Shown here piece by piece: positions 9,701 through 16,758 of a stretch of DNA of 20,802 bases. Positions within the stretch are counted from its first letter, which is position 1. Each line of letters begins with the position of its first letter. The notes beneath the pieces are model-generated. The model saw only the letters and a program-made list of their open reading frames with translations, was not told the origin of the DNA and made no database searches. The translations under genes were made by a program, and so were the position numbers. Source of the DNA: Euryarchaeota archaeon UBA173 (GTDB lineage: Archaea; Thermoplasmatota; Poseidoniia; Poseidoniales; Thalassarchaeaceae); the NCBI GenBank assembly GCA_002498925.1, contig DAJH01000001.1, positions 1-20,802 of the forward strand. The letters run 5' to 3'.

Positions 9701-12339
9701 GCCAACTCTTCTCCCGGTCCCAGAATTAATGCCGATCTTTCTATGCCCTCCATATCGTATAGACGAAGGTCATTCCCCCAGGCGGTACTATCCCATGAGA
9801 GGAGAATCTGGCCTTCTTCGGCATTACCCAGATTCTCTATCATGAACCATGATGATGCATCTTGCCCAGGTAACCCGTAGCCACTACTCTGTGCCGTTCC
9901 GTCTGGCCCCCTGAGGGAGAGCCCCCTAGTCCTGTTCGCCTCAATTGGAAGGTTCGCAGAGACCGATACGTTCGAGTCTTCATCAAGAGTTAATGTCATT
10001 GAAAGGTAACCAGAGTCCGACCCCAATGCTTCCGATGGAGCAGATATGATGAGATCCGGGGACCATGTCTGATCTATGCCTATCTCGATACCGCTAATCC
10101 CTCCAGGTGTGGTATCCGACCAAGTCCAACCTTCTGGAAGTTCGGAATCATCTACGCTGAGGGACCAGGTCCCAGCGAGCCTTCCAGTCGATCTCACCGT
10201 GGGGCTAGAAGTCGTGCTACTTCCAGGAGATACTCTGATGGGCTCAGCTGGAATTTCGAATGTTGCATTGTAGGTGGGAACAATAGAGACTGTCTTGCTA
10301 GTAATGTCATTGTCTGTCCTAGTCTGACTCAGGTTTCCATAACTGTCCAGCTCCAATACGAATTCATGATCTCCTAGTGGCCCCGACCATTCGACACTGA
10401 ATGTGTCAAAGGACCCTGACCCAGTCGGCTCAACTGGTTCTAGGGATGTAAATGACCTCCTCCCAATCTCCATTCCATCAGCATAGAGGATCGCATCAAA
10501 TTCAGAGTCTATTGGCCCGGTTCCGGAGTTCTCGATAAATGCGGAAATTGTCACTTCCTCTCCAGGGCTGGGGGCAGTGGGGTCCAATTCTATCCCCCCG
10601 CCATCAAGAAGTGGCCTAACATCACATCTCTCAAGGGATACGACAGTACTTCCGATGATGATGTCAAGGGTCCGGTCGCCATCGATGTCAGCCATCGCAG
10701 GTGATGACCAAGTCCGATGACTCAACTCCAATTCATTAGTCCACTCAGTATTGATGGCGGCCCCAGTCCCCTCAGCCCCATCAAATGCCCAAAGTGACCT
10801 CCCATAGGCTACTAGGAGCTCAGGCTCCCCGGTACCATCAATATCCATCCAGACGGGTGAGGAGACCGCTATCTCATCATTAGGAGAGCCACTACTCTGC
10901 TCAAGGTCCCTGTGCCATGCTTCTTCCGGACTGGAGCCATCGACATCGTGGCAACCCGTGATCCCGTGCCTAGCTGTTGCCGTCTGCCACCAAGTGACCC
11001 AGCAGACCCTATCTACTGTGCCGTCATCATCAGTGTCGATAACAACGGGCGGTGCGTCAGCGTACCCATTTTCTGCTTGAAATGACCATATCTCAGATCC
11101 AGTGCTTATCTCAAGCCCTCTGAATTCAGCACCGTCTATTGTGTTAGAACCATCTGCATCCGTAGGTATGGTGACAACGATTTCAGGAGTCTCATCAGAA
11201 TCAAGATTCGCCACTACAGGACCCGGTAGTCTGATGTGAGGCACGTCGGAGTCACCGTCTACGTTACTCAAACTAAGTCCGTCCCAGCCTGAATCTCCAG
11301 ATGTCGAATCAAGCCTCCAAACCCACATGCCGCCATTGGTGTGCTCCGTAGTGGTCAGAATAACATAGCCAGTGTTATCGTCTGTCTGCGCAAATGCTGG
11401 GTCTGATGGATGACTGCCCTTGTCCAGTGTCTTTTCCCATAGGGTGGCTGGAGTTCCGCTTGAGGGAAGGCTGAGTGCGACTACAACCGGGTCTCCACTA
11501 TTCTCGTTAATTGCGGCCAGAACTAATTCAGCATCCCCATCAAGATCCAAGTCAGCAAGCAAAGGTTGCGTTGTTGGCCGATGCCCACCAAGGCCATTCA
11601 AGGTGCTTGTAGGCTCTCCACTTAGCGTCAAGTCGTCTTCTTCCCATGTCCAGATTGGCTGTTGCGAACTGCCCGCTCCAGGGTCCCATCCGGTGACCGA
11701 GCAGAATAGCCTTGGAGACCAAGCATCAACATGCATGGTCCCACTTTGATCATAGGCAACTATTACCTCTGGCTTACCATCGTCATCCAGATCAACAATC
11801 ACCGGTGAGGCCTTGACTATCTCCGTTGCCCCAAGGCTCACTTCCCATGCCAACTCCGAGTCTTCACCTTCGATAATTTTCATGTAACTTTCACCGGACG
11901 CTGAATCCGTTTGTACGAGGATGGTATAGAGAGAGTCCCCTCCGCACCTCTCTTCCGATGAAGGGTCAGTAGTCAAAGATGAGGAGAAATCAGCAATGGG
12001 GGTCCCGAGAGAATCGGTACCCAATTGATCGGAACCAAACTCCCAATTAATCGCGGGATTAACTATTGAGAGCAGACCGCCTCCCGATTCTGTAGAATGT
12101 ACGTGTTGAGGAGGGGTGGAAATCCTACCTGGCGTCCTACCTGGCTGCGGCCAAGCCTGTCCTCCATCTGACCACGGCTCAATTCCAGAACTCATGGCCT
12201 CCGTGGATTCTTCGTCTAGGCCACCTTTCTCGCCTGCCATTATCGCCAACGGAGATAGAGACATAGCGAGCAAAATCAATACAGCAAAAGCCGCCCCGAA
12301 CTTTTTCGGAGAGGCCTTTGGGGCAGTAGCAACCGTCAT
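6709..12339 (-). CDS. Giant secreted/surface protein with VCBS-like, CARDB-like and NEW3-like modules
   Basis: About 1876 residues from the ATG at 12339; an in-frame GTG at 12393 would add 18. The N-terminus has a basic stretch, then a hydrophobic core (AAFAVLILLAMSLSPLAIMAG), a good signal peptide. Six aspartate-rich loops of FG-GAP/VCBS type follow at about residues 183, 263, 379, 435, 499 and 551 (for example DLDDDGKPE, DLDLDGDAE, DIDGDRTLD), as in calcium-binding propellers. A CARDB-like beta-sandwich spans about 582-687. Recurring ENLGN/ENPGN/KNIGN units at about 836, 1064, 1189 and 1408 look like NEW3/NPCBM-associated domains. A membrane helix lies at about 1780-1799, and the remaining residues form a lysine/glutamate-rich, probably coiled and then acidic cytoplasmic tail. 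Most likely a single-pass cell-surface protein for adhesion or polymer binding. No catalytic domain is visible. Confidence 0.9.
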   Translation of the reverse strand: MTVATAPKASPKKFGAAFAVLILLAMSLSPLAIMAGEKGGLDEESTEAMSSGIEPWSDGGQAWPQPGRTPGRISTPPQHVHSTESGGGLLSIVNPAINWEFGSDQLGTDSLGTPIADFSSSLTTDPSSEERCGGDSLYTILVQTDSASGESYMKIIEGEDSELAWEVSLGATEIVKASPVIVDLDDDGKPEVIVAYDQSGTMHVDAWSPRLFCSVTGWDPGAGSSQQPIWTWEEDDLTLSGEPTSTLNGLGGHRPTTQPLLADLDLDGDAELVLAAINENSGDPVVVALSLPSSGTPATLWEKTLDKGSHPSDPAFAQTDDNTGYVILTTTEHTNGGMWVWRLDSTSGDSGWDGLSLSNVDGDSDVPHIRLPGPVVANLDSDETPEIVVTIPTDADGSNTIDGAEFRGLEISTGSEIWSFQAENGYADAPPVVIDTDDDGTVDRVCWVTWWQTATARHGITGCHDVDGSSPEEAWHRDLEQSSGSPNDEIAVSSPVWMDIDGTGEPELLVAYGRSLWAFDGAEGTGAAINTEWTNELELSHRTWSSPAMADIDGDRTLDIIIGSTVVSLERCDVRPLLDGGGIELDPTAPSPGEEVTISAFIENSGTGPIDSEFDAILYADGMEIGRRSFTSLEPVEPTGSGSFDTFSVEWSGPLGDHEFVLELDSYGNLSQTRTDNDITSKTVSIVPTYNATFEIPAEPIRVSPGSSTTSSPTVRSTGRLAGTWSLSVDDSELPEGWTWSDTTPGGISGIEIGIDQTWSPDLIISAPSEALGSDSGYLSMTLTLDEDSNVSVSANLPIEANRTRGLSLRGPDGTAQSSGYGLPGQDASSWFMIENLGNAEEGQILLSWDSTAWGNDLRLYDMEGIERSALILGPGEELALLANLDVPSDSPVGDSVSTPLTMCVGTGTEEETCQTIQLTFHSSNVVSGKHIRSVPANGLEWTVISEMDSEGGTLTWSLSGMGMAMPGWSWSGTGDLSVSGDLIIMSGTPGGTSSGSIIANLPEDAPPSFHYFSDTSQESSEHHLIITLEVLQIFRANVTVISPQEQPYLVEVEEGSLVVLRLENPGNGEDGYSLGYSVILDSNISSDPGVIVEFSIGQVELTPGSLTTIPVTVTLPESTPAGVPLWIEFSVSSMGDEGVSSSDTVALEARQDHRWDVVASVDSVPMDNGSIFVIDPGTSFSLDVDAKNIGNLADQISLDVMTTLDLVVGDTSTGWDAVGDSAEDVSVNQTVSLIIDSTIAAESWSGSSMTVTVTASSQGEEVSSFSFTIEAGHIPSWNAIADQANLEIDPIGSEIELTVVQSGNSPTRAYASMFITGESGWSIDEPGELPVLSPGETSPLILNITPPENAVYGRAVELHLRLREGDSSVVSEIVFPLRVAVTHDFSLSGEGDWLVSGLGGYPLAMIENLGNAPSTISLQVLSLPLGWSVSGRTEAILGVGEVSGVPLELTPSEDWDGSVKTIRILAEDSAGNQREINLDTQRGEFSWATSPVITSTSGDSALLQIHGTDSASSVIDSDSGELEWNDLGGWAWPASSSGTGVISVSSGLKQGSLDYRSIVVEPASRGASCAIYGTVGEITATCSIGNGTESFDYTMMLVDDLGNMMQTKSGTVGRNSSVMVNLTSGEWGPIPGNREVSVRLLDSRGILVSSHSQIFEVRRTDWNVGLVQLELDGQGASQKIEISTRRDNHELLPSSARCSISIVAGQYSSIHIVDMTSANALAPKPSIDRPDVDDGVEMIATISCDFPWDQDSDSSDDEARIVLSGGDEVEGGISDTSTALAAAAIVIGTSIALSWMVSNYREGREMMEKTRLAVEKKAIEKKAALEEKLSEQDGEAPPEASKEEPQDRGTGDSEPSEISHDDSFENRLNRLMGER

Positions 12340-12392
12340 CAGAGTCAATTTTGGTTTTCGTAACCCACTTGAACGTTCGCCCCATATTCTCA

Positions 12393-12411
12393 CTCAGACC
12401 TACGGTCTGAG
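12393..12411. promoter_or_regulatory. Perfect 8-bp inverted repeat upstream of the giant surface-protein gene
   Basis: CTCAGACC and GGTCTGAG are exact reverse complements separated by TAC. The repeat lies in the divergent region between the surface-protein gene and the rpoE1 operon and overlaps the alternative GTG start at 12393. A minus-strand AT-rich element (CGATATTTGC, 12411-12420) begins right beside it. It could be an operator or a hairpin near the 5' end of the surface-protein mRNA. Confidence 0.4.
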
Positions 12412-12454
12412 CAAATATCGGGGTCCGCCAGCAATTTTCCCTCTTCCGTTGCGC

Positions 12455-12460
12455 TTATAC
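12455..12460 (+). promoter_or_regulatory. TATA-box candidate for the rpoE1-spt4-rps24e-rps27ae operon
   Basis: The plus strand reads GCGCTTATACAGG around this position, the best TATA match in the divergent region. A start site about 25 nt further on, near 12483, would leave a leader of about 96 nt before the rpoE1 ATG at 12579. Judged by eye only. Confidence 0.45.
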
Positions 12461-12516
12461 AGGAGGGGCAGGTCGCCGGGTCGCACGGACTTCTCCTCCA
12501 GAGGCTTAGCCGATGA

Positions 12517-12542
12517 TGGACGGGAGGGAAACCCCCCGTCCA
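12517..12542 (+). promoter_or_regulatory. Strong hairpin in the predicted rpoE1 leader
   Basis: TGGACGGG-A-GGG pairs with CCCCCCGTCCA across an AAA loop: 11 base pairs interrupted by one bulged A. A second, longer-range pairing of ACGGAC (12485-12490) with GTCCGT (12557-12562) would close a larger stem around it. Both lie between the TATA candidate and the ATG at 12579, so they would be in the 5' leader. A regulatory role is inferred; no known riboswitch pattern was recognised. Confidence 0.4.
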
Positions 12543-12578
12543 GGCTGCCCGGAGTGGTCCGTCACTGAGGCAGAAAAA

Positions 12579-13127
12579 ATGTACAGCATAATAGAGCGAG
12601 AGGACACAATTCGCATCCCGGCTGAGTACATCAGGGAGGGTCACAGCCTGGAGGACCATATTGACAGTTTAGCAAATGACGCATTCGAGGGTAGATTCGA
12701 CTCGGATGAGAACTACACAGTACTGACTTTCGATCACAAACCAGTGGGCAGGGGGAAGATTATCCATGGAGATGGGGCCATCTACCAGGCTGTTAAATTC
12801 AAGGCACTACTTTTCAACATGGAGAACAATGAGGTCGTCGATGGATACGTTTCTGACGTCTCTGAGTACGGGGCCTTCGTCAGGATAGGTCCAGTTGAAG
12901 CCTTACTGCACAAATCCCAGATTCTCGATGAACCCATTCAGGTAAATATGGGGGTCAGGAGAATAGAGGGCTCGCAGACAGGTAAGCACATCGAAGAAGG
13001 CTCTCATGTCCGATCCAGAGTCGTCTCCAAGGCCATCAATCAAAACGATCCGAGGGCGAGTAAGATAGGTCTGAATTGTAAGATGGACGGCCTCGGAGCA
13101 GCAGATTGGCTAAAGGAGACTGATTAG
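12579..13127 (+). CDS. rpoE1: DNA-directed RNA polymerase subunit E' (Rpo7)
   Basis: Stalk subunit of archaeal RNA polymerase, counterpart of eukaryotic Rpb7. From the ATG at 12579 it has 182 residues and starts MYSIIEREDTIRIPAEY, the conserved Rpo7 N-terminus, so the upstream in-frame ATGs at 12513 and 12516 are rejected. The N-terminal RNP-like half contains GRGKIIHGDGAIYQAVKFKALLF. The C-terminal half, from about residue 84, is an S1 RNA-binding domain (DGYVSDVSEYGAFVRIG ... LLHKSQ). GAGG at 12567-12570 is a plausible ribosome-binding site. It is the first gene of a four-gene operon, followed after a single base by spt4. Confidence 0.95.
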   Translation: MYSIIEREDTIRIPAEYIREGHSLEDHIDSLANDAFEGRFDSDENYTVLTFDHKPVGRGKIIHGDGAIYQAVKFKALLFNMENNEVVDGYVSDVSEYGAFVRIGPVEALLHKSQILDEPIQVNMGVRRIEGSQTGKHIEEGSHVRSRVVSKAINQNDPRASKIGLNCKMDGLGAADWLKETD

Positions 13128-13128
13128 A

Positions 13129-13332
13129 ATGCCAAAGCAGCCCTTTGCTTGCGGGGATTGTAATGCAATTCTTGCAGACGGAGAGGGACAGTGTCATTTC
13201 TGCCCCAATTCCCCTGTAACTACTGATTGGCAGGGTTTCGTTGTAATTCTCAACCCAGAAAGATCCGAGGTTGCAAAGAGGCTCAATATCACAAGGCCCG
13301 GAAACTACGCGTTGAAGGTTAACATCAGGTAG
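13129..13332 (+). CDS. spt4: Transcription elongation factor Spt4 (RpoE'')
   Basis: 67 residues. Partner of Spt5/NusG in archaeal transcription elongation. The zinc site is visible as CxxC pairs C8/C11 and C22/C25 (ACGDC and CHFC), followed by the family core DWQGFVVILNPERSEVAKRL and the C-terminal GNYALKV. Length is typical of archaeal Spt4. The ATG is one base after the rpoE1 stop, with GGAG about 10 nt before it inside rpoE1. The rpoE1-spt4-rps24e-rps27ae order is a common archaeal arrangement, which supports the call. Confidence 0.93.
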   Translation: MPKQPFACGDCNAILADGEGQCHFCPNSPVTTDWQGFVVILNPERSEVAKRLNITRPGNYALKVNIR

Positions 13333-13340
13333 GTGTAATA

Positions 13341-13697
13341 ATGCAAGTAATTGAGAGGAAAGACAATCCATTGCTAGACAGGGTTGAGATAAGGTTTGTT
13401 TGGGATCACCCAAATTCCCCGACCCCAAAACTCGAGGAAATGGTCTCCGCAGCGACAAAAATGGAGCCTGGCGCCAAATCAGAATTAGTTTTCGTAAAGG
13501 ATGTCAGTACTAGGTTTGGAATGCCTAGGACCATTGGTCTAGCACTAATTTACGGCTCCGAAGAAGCCGCCTCTATCGAACCAAACTACATCGCAAAGAG
13601 GCACAATAAGTTCAGGCAGGGAGGCCAGGATGGTGCCGAACCGGAGGAAGCCGCCGTAGAAGACTCTCCGGCTGAAGATGAAGGAGGGGATGAATGA
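13341..13697 (+). CDS. rps24e: Small ribosomal subunit protein S24e
   Basis: 118 residues. The core matches the S24e family: MQVIERKDNPLLDRVEIRF at the start, then FVKDVSTRFGMPRTIGLALIYGS and EPNYIAKRHNKF. The last 22 or so residues are an acidic, glutamate and aspartate-rich tail (from QDGAEPEEAA on) beyond the usual end of the fold, probably a lineage-specific extension. AGGTG lies just upstream, between the spt4 stop and the ATG. The TGA stop overlaps the next ATG by one base. Confidence 0.93.
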   Translation: MQVIERKDNPLLDRVEIRFVWDHPNSPTPKLEEMVSAATKMEPGAKSELVFVKDVSTRFGMPRTIGLALIYGSEEAASIEPNYIAKRHNKFRQGGQDGAEPEEAAVEDSPAEDEGGDE

Positions 13698-13864
13698 TGC
13701 CTCAGGGTTCGCCTAACCAGAATGCTAAGCACTCTAAGTACACTACAGATGGGGATAAGCTAGTGAGGGCCCCACATTGCCCAACTTGTGGGCCGGGGGT
13801 ATTCATGGCAGTTCATAGTGACAGGATGTCGTGCGGAAAGTGTGGCTACTCCGAAAAGCTGTGA
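13697..13864 (+). CDS. rps27ae: Small ribosomal subunit protein S27ae
   Basis: A 55-residue gene, short enough to be missed by length cut-offs. The protein begins MPQGSPNQNAKHSKYTTDGD and carries the zinc ribbon C28PTC31 ... C46GKC49 followed by GYSEKL at the C-terminus, as expected for archaeal S27ae. The first A of its ATG is the last base of the rps24e TGA (TGATG), implying coupled translation. Its final 19 bases overlap the 3' end of the convergent propeller-like gene. Confidence 0.93.
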   Translation: MPQGSPNQNAKHSKYTTDGDKLVRAPHCPTCGPGVFMAVHSDRMSCGKCGYSEKL

Positions 13865-14754
13865 TTGCTCCAACGTCCACTGTTGGTCAGTACTCTTTCA
13901 CCCAATATGGAGATTCCAATATCCGCCCTTTCTCGGATCTCAATGGCGCCGTTGTTGACCTTCCCATCGTGCCTCCATCCGGTCCAAATCCAGTTCCCTC
14001 CGCCCGTGCCAATAGAATCCATCATGGGGCCGGGCAATTTTAAAATTTCAATATCCGAATCTAGACTCTTCATCATTCCAGCATAGCGGCCGCTCATCAG
14101 TATCATCCACCCGGACCCCTCATCATGCCTCACTCCGATTATCCTCTCAGGCAACCTCAGTGCCCTAGACATCAGAGTGCTGCCATCATGTTCCGATACC
14201 AATGATATCCCTCCTGACTCAGACCAAATTGCAATGCCCTCGGGAGTGTGAATGATGTCTACAACTGAGTCAACACTGCTGAATTCTTGTAGCTCCGGCC
14301 ATTGGGGGTATGGGATCCTCCAGATTTCGCTTGCATCGTCGTTGACCATGTAAATTCCAGTATTCAATACTCCAAATGTTACCTTTCCGTTATTGCTAGA
14401 AACCCCCATCGGCTCCCCTTCTATGTCTCTCGTCCACAGGCAAGAATCAGGAAGAACTTCAGAGGCTGACCTATTTCCCGCTCTTAGAAAATCACGTCCC
14501 CTCCCATCACCAGATTCCAAATCGAGAGACATGGCGCCCATGCACGCCTTCTTCAGGCTCCTCTCCACCCAAGCTCCTACCCATCTCCCGGAGCTAACAG
14601 CTCCAAAGCTAGGTTGTGTTGGAAATGGGATGGAGACTTTCCCCACTGCTCTTCCCTCATGGTCCACCTTCAATACCTCTCCCATTGATCCAATTATTAC
14701 CGAGATAGGGTTTCCTTTGTCGACCCTAGTTGGATTGAACCCCAACTCTTGCAT
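13846..14754 (-). CDS. Propeller-like cytosolic protein of unknown function
   Basis: About 302 residues from the ATG at 14754; an in-frame TTG at 14823 would add 23 residues of poor quality. There is no signal peptide or membrane helix. Repeated beta-rich units of 40-60 residues contain glycine/tryptophan turns, for example GRWVGAWVERS, GVLNTGIYMVNDD, EGIAIWSESGGISLV and GGNWIWTGWRHDGK. This pattern suggests a WD40-like or other propeller fold, although I see no clean family signature. It is convergent with rps27ae and overlaps it by 19 bp; upstream it is divergent from the D-aminoacyl-tRNA deacylase gene. Function cannot be assigned. Confidence 0.75.
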   Translation of the reverse strand: MQELGFNPTRVDKGNPISVIIGSMGEVLKVDHEGRAVGKVSIPFPTQPSFGAVSSGRWVGAWVERSLKKACMGAMSLDLESGDGRGRDFLRAGNRSASEVLPDSCLWTRDIEGEPMGVSSNNGKVTFGVLNTGIYMVNDDASEIWRIPYPQWPELQEFSSVDSVVDIIHTPEGIAIWSESGGISLVSEHDGSTLMSRALRLPERIIGVRHDEGSGWMILMSGRYAGMMKSLDSDIEILKLPGPMMDSIGTGGGNWIWTGWRHDGKVNNGAIEIRERADIGISILGERVLTNSGRWSNHSFSE

Positions 14755-14826
14755 GCCATCTCGTCCCCACCATCCCGCTTCAAGGTGTGGCTGAAAGCAT
14801 TGAAGTGTGGCCCGCCTTGGCAAATC

Positions 14827-15768
14827 ATGGCCTCACTCATACTCAGTTCCACCCTCGACGAGGCTTCTATGAATCTAGCTCGCGCGTTGAGCGAATCTTC
14901 GGATTGGCAAAACACAGAGGATTTCGCACATGGCAGGGTTCGTCGACATGCCAAGATGCCGGTCACGATCCTCGAGATTGACGAATTACACATTCATGCA
15001 GATAATATTGACAGGATCCACATGGATGAGACAGGGAGTATGATCGATGAAGTACTGGTTCTCTCAAGGCACGTTTCCTCAACAAATACGCCTGCAATAA
15101 CCCTTCACGCGATAGGTCTTCCGGGAGAATCCCCTCCTGGAGAGAAAGGGGTTTCGGGAGGGGTGAATGGATATGTCGTACCTCCTTCTCCCAGATTTGC
15201 TTCCCTATATCGTAAGATGCTAGAAGTAGCAAGAAAAAACGGTCTTGAGGAAGATTTTGATTTAACAATGGAGACCACTCATCATGGCCCCAAGCTCGAT
15301 ACGCCGACCCTCTACATCGAGATCGGCTCAACCAAGTCAGAGTGGAATAGGAAAGACGCTGCATTGGTTTGGTCAAGCGTGATCTGTGAAGTCCTAGGCC
15401 TCAATGGGGGCGCCTCCCAAGGGGATTGGAAGGGCAGTGGCTCAGTCATGGTCGGTTTCGGAGGCGGCCACTACGCACCACGGCACAAGTCCGTGGTCGA
15501 GTTAGGTAATTTCTGGTTGGGGCACGTTTTAGCGAACTACTCGCTTAGATTCGAACAACCGGAAGATGGATCAGAAATTCCGGGGGGGAATTGGAGGGAA
15601 TCAGCTTCCGCTGCCATAGAGGCAACACGTATGGCATTCCCAGGAGGGGAAATATTCGCCCACCTCGATAAGAAGTCTTTCAGGGGCTGGCAAAGATCGT
15701 CACTGGTCAAGTTCCTCGAAGAAAACGATGTTCCTGTGCTCAGGGGAAGGGACCTTTCACAAGAGTAA
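14827..15768 (+). CDS. dtdA: D-aminoacyl-tRNA deacylase, archaeal type (DTD2)
   Basis: Proofreading enzyme that removes D-amino acids from mischarged tRNA. From the ATG at 14827 it has 313 residues. Family marks are VLSRHVSSTNTPAITLH (79-94), the METTHHGP block (148-155), YIEIGSTKSEW (163-173) and FGGGHYAP (211-218), in the order known for archaeal DtdA and the plant GEKO1 family. The frame stays open upstream to a TTG at 14749, but those residues are not family-like. Compared with archaeal homologues of roughly 270-280 residues it is a little long. The next gene on the same strand, proline dehydrogenase, starts 33 bp later, so they may be co-transcribed. Confidence 0.92.
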   Translation: MASLILSSTLDEASMNLARALSESSDWQNTEDFAHGRVRRHAKMPVTILEIDELHIHADNIDRIHMDETGSMIDEVLVLSRHVSSTNTPAITLHAIGLPGESPPGEKGVSGGVNGYVVPPSPRFASLYRKMLEVARKNGLEEDFDLTMETTHHGPKLDTPTLYIEIGSTKSEWNRKDAALVWSSVICEVLGLNGGASQGDWKGSGSVMVGFGGGHYAPRHKSVVELGNFWLGHVLANYSLRFEQPEDGSEIPGGNWRESASAAIEATRMAFPGGEIFAHLDKKSFRGWQRSSLVKFLEENDVPVLRGRDLSQE

Positions 15769-15801
15769 CCGTGAAGTCTCTCCCGCCTCCTCGTAGGTTT
15801 G

Positions 15802-16755
15802 ATGGCACTGTTCGGGCGACTCATCGTGGCATCAATGCCATTAGCTCCAAAGTTCATCGTTAAGCGCGTGGCTATGCGATATGTGGCAGGACCGGAGATG
15901 TCGGATGCGATATCAACTATGCGCGAACTCTCTGCAGAGGGTGCCTGCTTCACAGTAGACGTCCTAGGGGAAGAAATCAGCTCTATGGACGAGGCAAATT
16001 ACTTTCACGAAGAGTACTCGAGACTTTTGGATGCAATCGAAGAGCATGGACTGAATGCCAATATCTCAATCAAACCAACAGCCTTTGGGCTACTTGTTAA
16101 CAGGGACTCCGCCTATTCAAACATGGAGTCAATCACTAGAAAGGCCCAGAAGCTAGGCTCATTCGTGAGGCTGGACATGGAAGATAGTAGGGTTACCCAG
16201 GAAACAATCGATGTAATGCTGGCCATGCATTCCAAGGGCTTAACCAACATCGGAGTTGTCTTACAGGGTAGACTGCGTCGTACCGAATCAGACATCGATT
16301 CAATTTGCTCGGCCCTTGGCGATAAATCTGACTTCAGAATTTGTAAGGGCATTTATCTCGAGCCTGATGACATCGCCCACACAAAATATTCCGAAATTGT
16401 TGGAGCAACAAATAGCGCAGTAACGTCCATGCTGGACAGGGGGGCGTATACAGCAATCGCATCACACGACCTCCCGGTTATCGAACACGCTCTGGCTGAA
16501 TTGAGAAATAGGGGTCTGACCGATTCACGTTCCACAGGATTGGAGAAAAAGGGCCCGGGATATGAATTCCAATTCCTATTGGGGGTCAGAGGCGACGTAA
16601 GGAGGAGCCTTGCATCCAAGGGCCACCTCACTAGGGTCTACGTCCCCTATGGGACTAGATGGTATGAGTACGGCATAAGGAGACTCAGGGAGAATCCGGA
16701 AGTGGCCAGCCATGTGGTGAAAGCCCTGCTAATGCCGTGGACTAATCGTAGATAG
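15802..16755 (+). CDS. Proline dehydrogenase, monofunctional
   Basis: FAD-dependent oxidation of proline to pyrroline-5-carboxylate, the first step of proline catabolism. 317 residues from the ATG at 15802 (a TTG directly before it is ignored). The TIM-barrel markers are present: SIKPTAFG (K91), RLDMED (123-128), VVLQGRLRRTE (Q155), FRICKGIYLEP (K182), AIASHD, YEFQFLLGVR and the C-terminal RWYEYGIRRLRENPE whose paired arginines bind the proline carboxylate. Size fits the short monofunctional PRODH class. No P5C dehydrogenase gene is in the window. The stop lies 3 bp from the stop of the convergent zinc-ribbon gene. Confidence 0.94.
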   Translation: MALFGRLIVASMPLAPKFIVKRVAMRYVAGPEMSDAISTMRELSAEGACFTVDVLGEEISSMDEANYFHEEYSRLLDAIEEHGLNANISIKPTAFGLLVNRDSAYSNMESITRKAQKLGSFVRLDMEDSRVTQETIDVMLAMHSKGLTNIGVVLQGRLRRTESDIDSICSALGDKSDFRICKGIYLEPDDIAHTKYSEIVGATNSAVTSMLDRGAYTAIASHDLPVIEHALAELRNRGLTDSRSTGLEKKGPGYEFQFLLGVRGDVRRSLASKGHLTRVYVPYGTRWYEYGIRRLRENPEVASHVVKALLMPWTNRR

Positions 16756-16758
16756 TTC

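Noticed and set aside
12116..12568. 150-residue plus-strand ORF across the start of the giant surface-protein gene
   Set aside because: It is antisense to the signal peptide region of a clear coding gene and runs through the divergent promoter region; the translation is proline/arginine-rich with no motif.
12513..12578. Upstream extension of rpoE1 from ATG 12513
   Set aside because: The family N-terminus begins exactly at MYSIIEREDT (12579), the extra 22 residues are not family-like, and this stretch forms a strong hairpin.
13036..13458. 140-residue minus-strand ORF over rpoE1, spt4 and rps24e
   Set aside because: It runs antisense to three conserved genes and has no recognisable features.
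14749..14826. Upstream TTG extension of the D-aminoacyl-tRNA deacylase
   Set aside because: The 26 extra residues are unlike the family, the TTG start is rare, and it would overlap the start of the divergent propeller-like gene.
15537..15953. 138-residue minus-strand ORF across the dtdA/proline dehydrogenase junction
   Set aside because: Shadow of two well-supported genes on the other strand.
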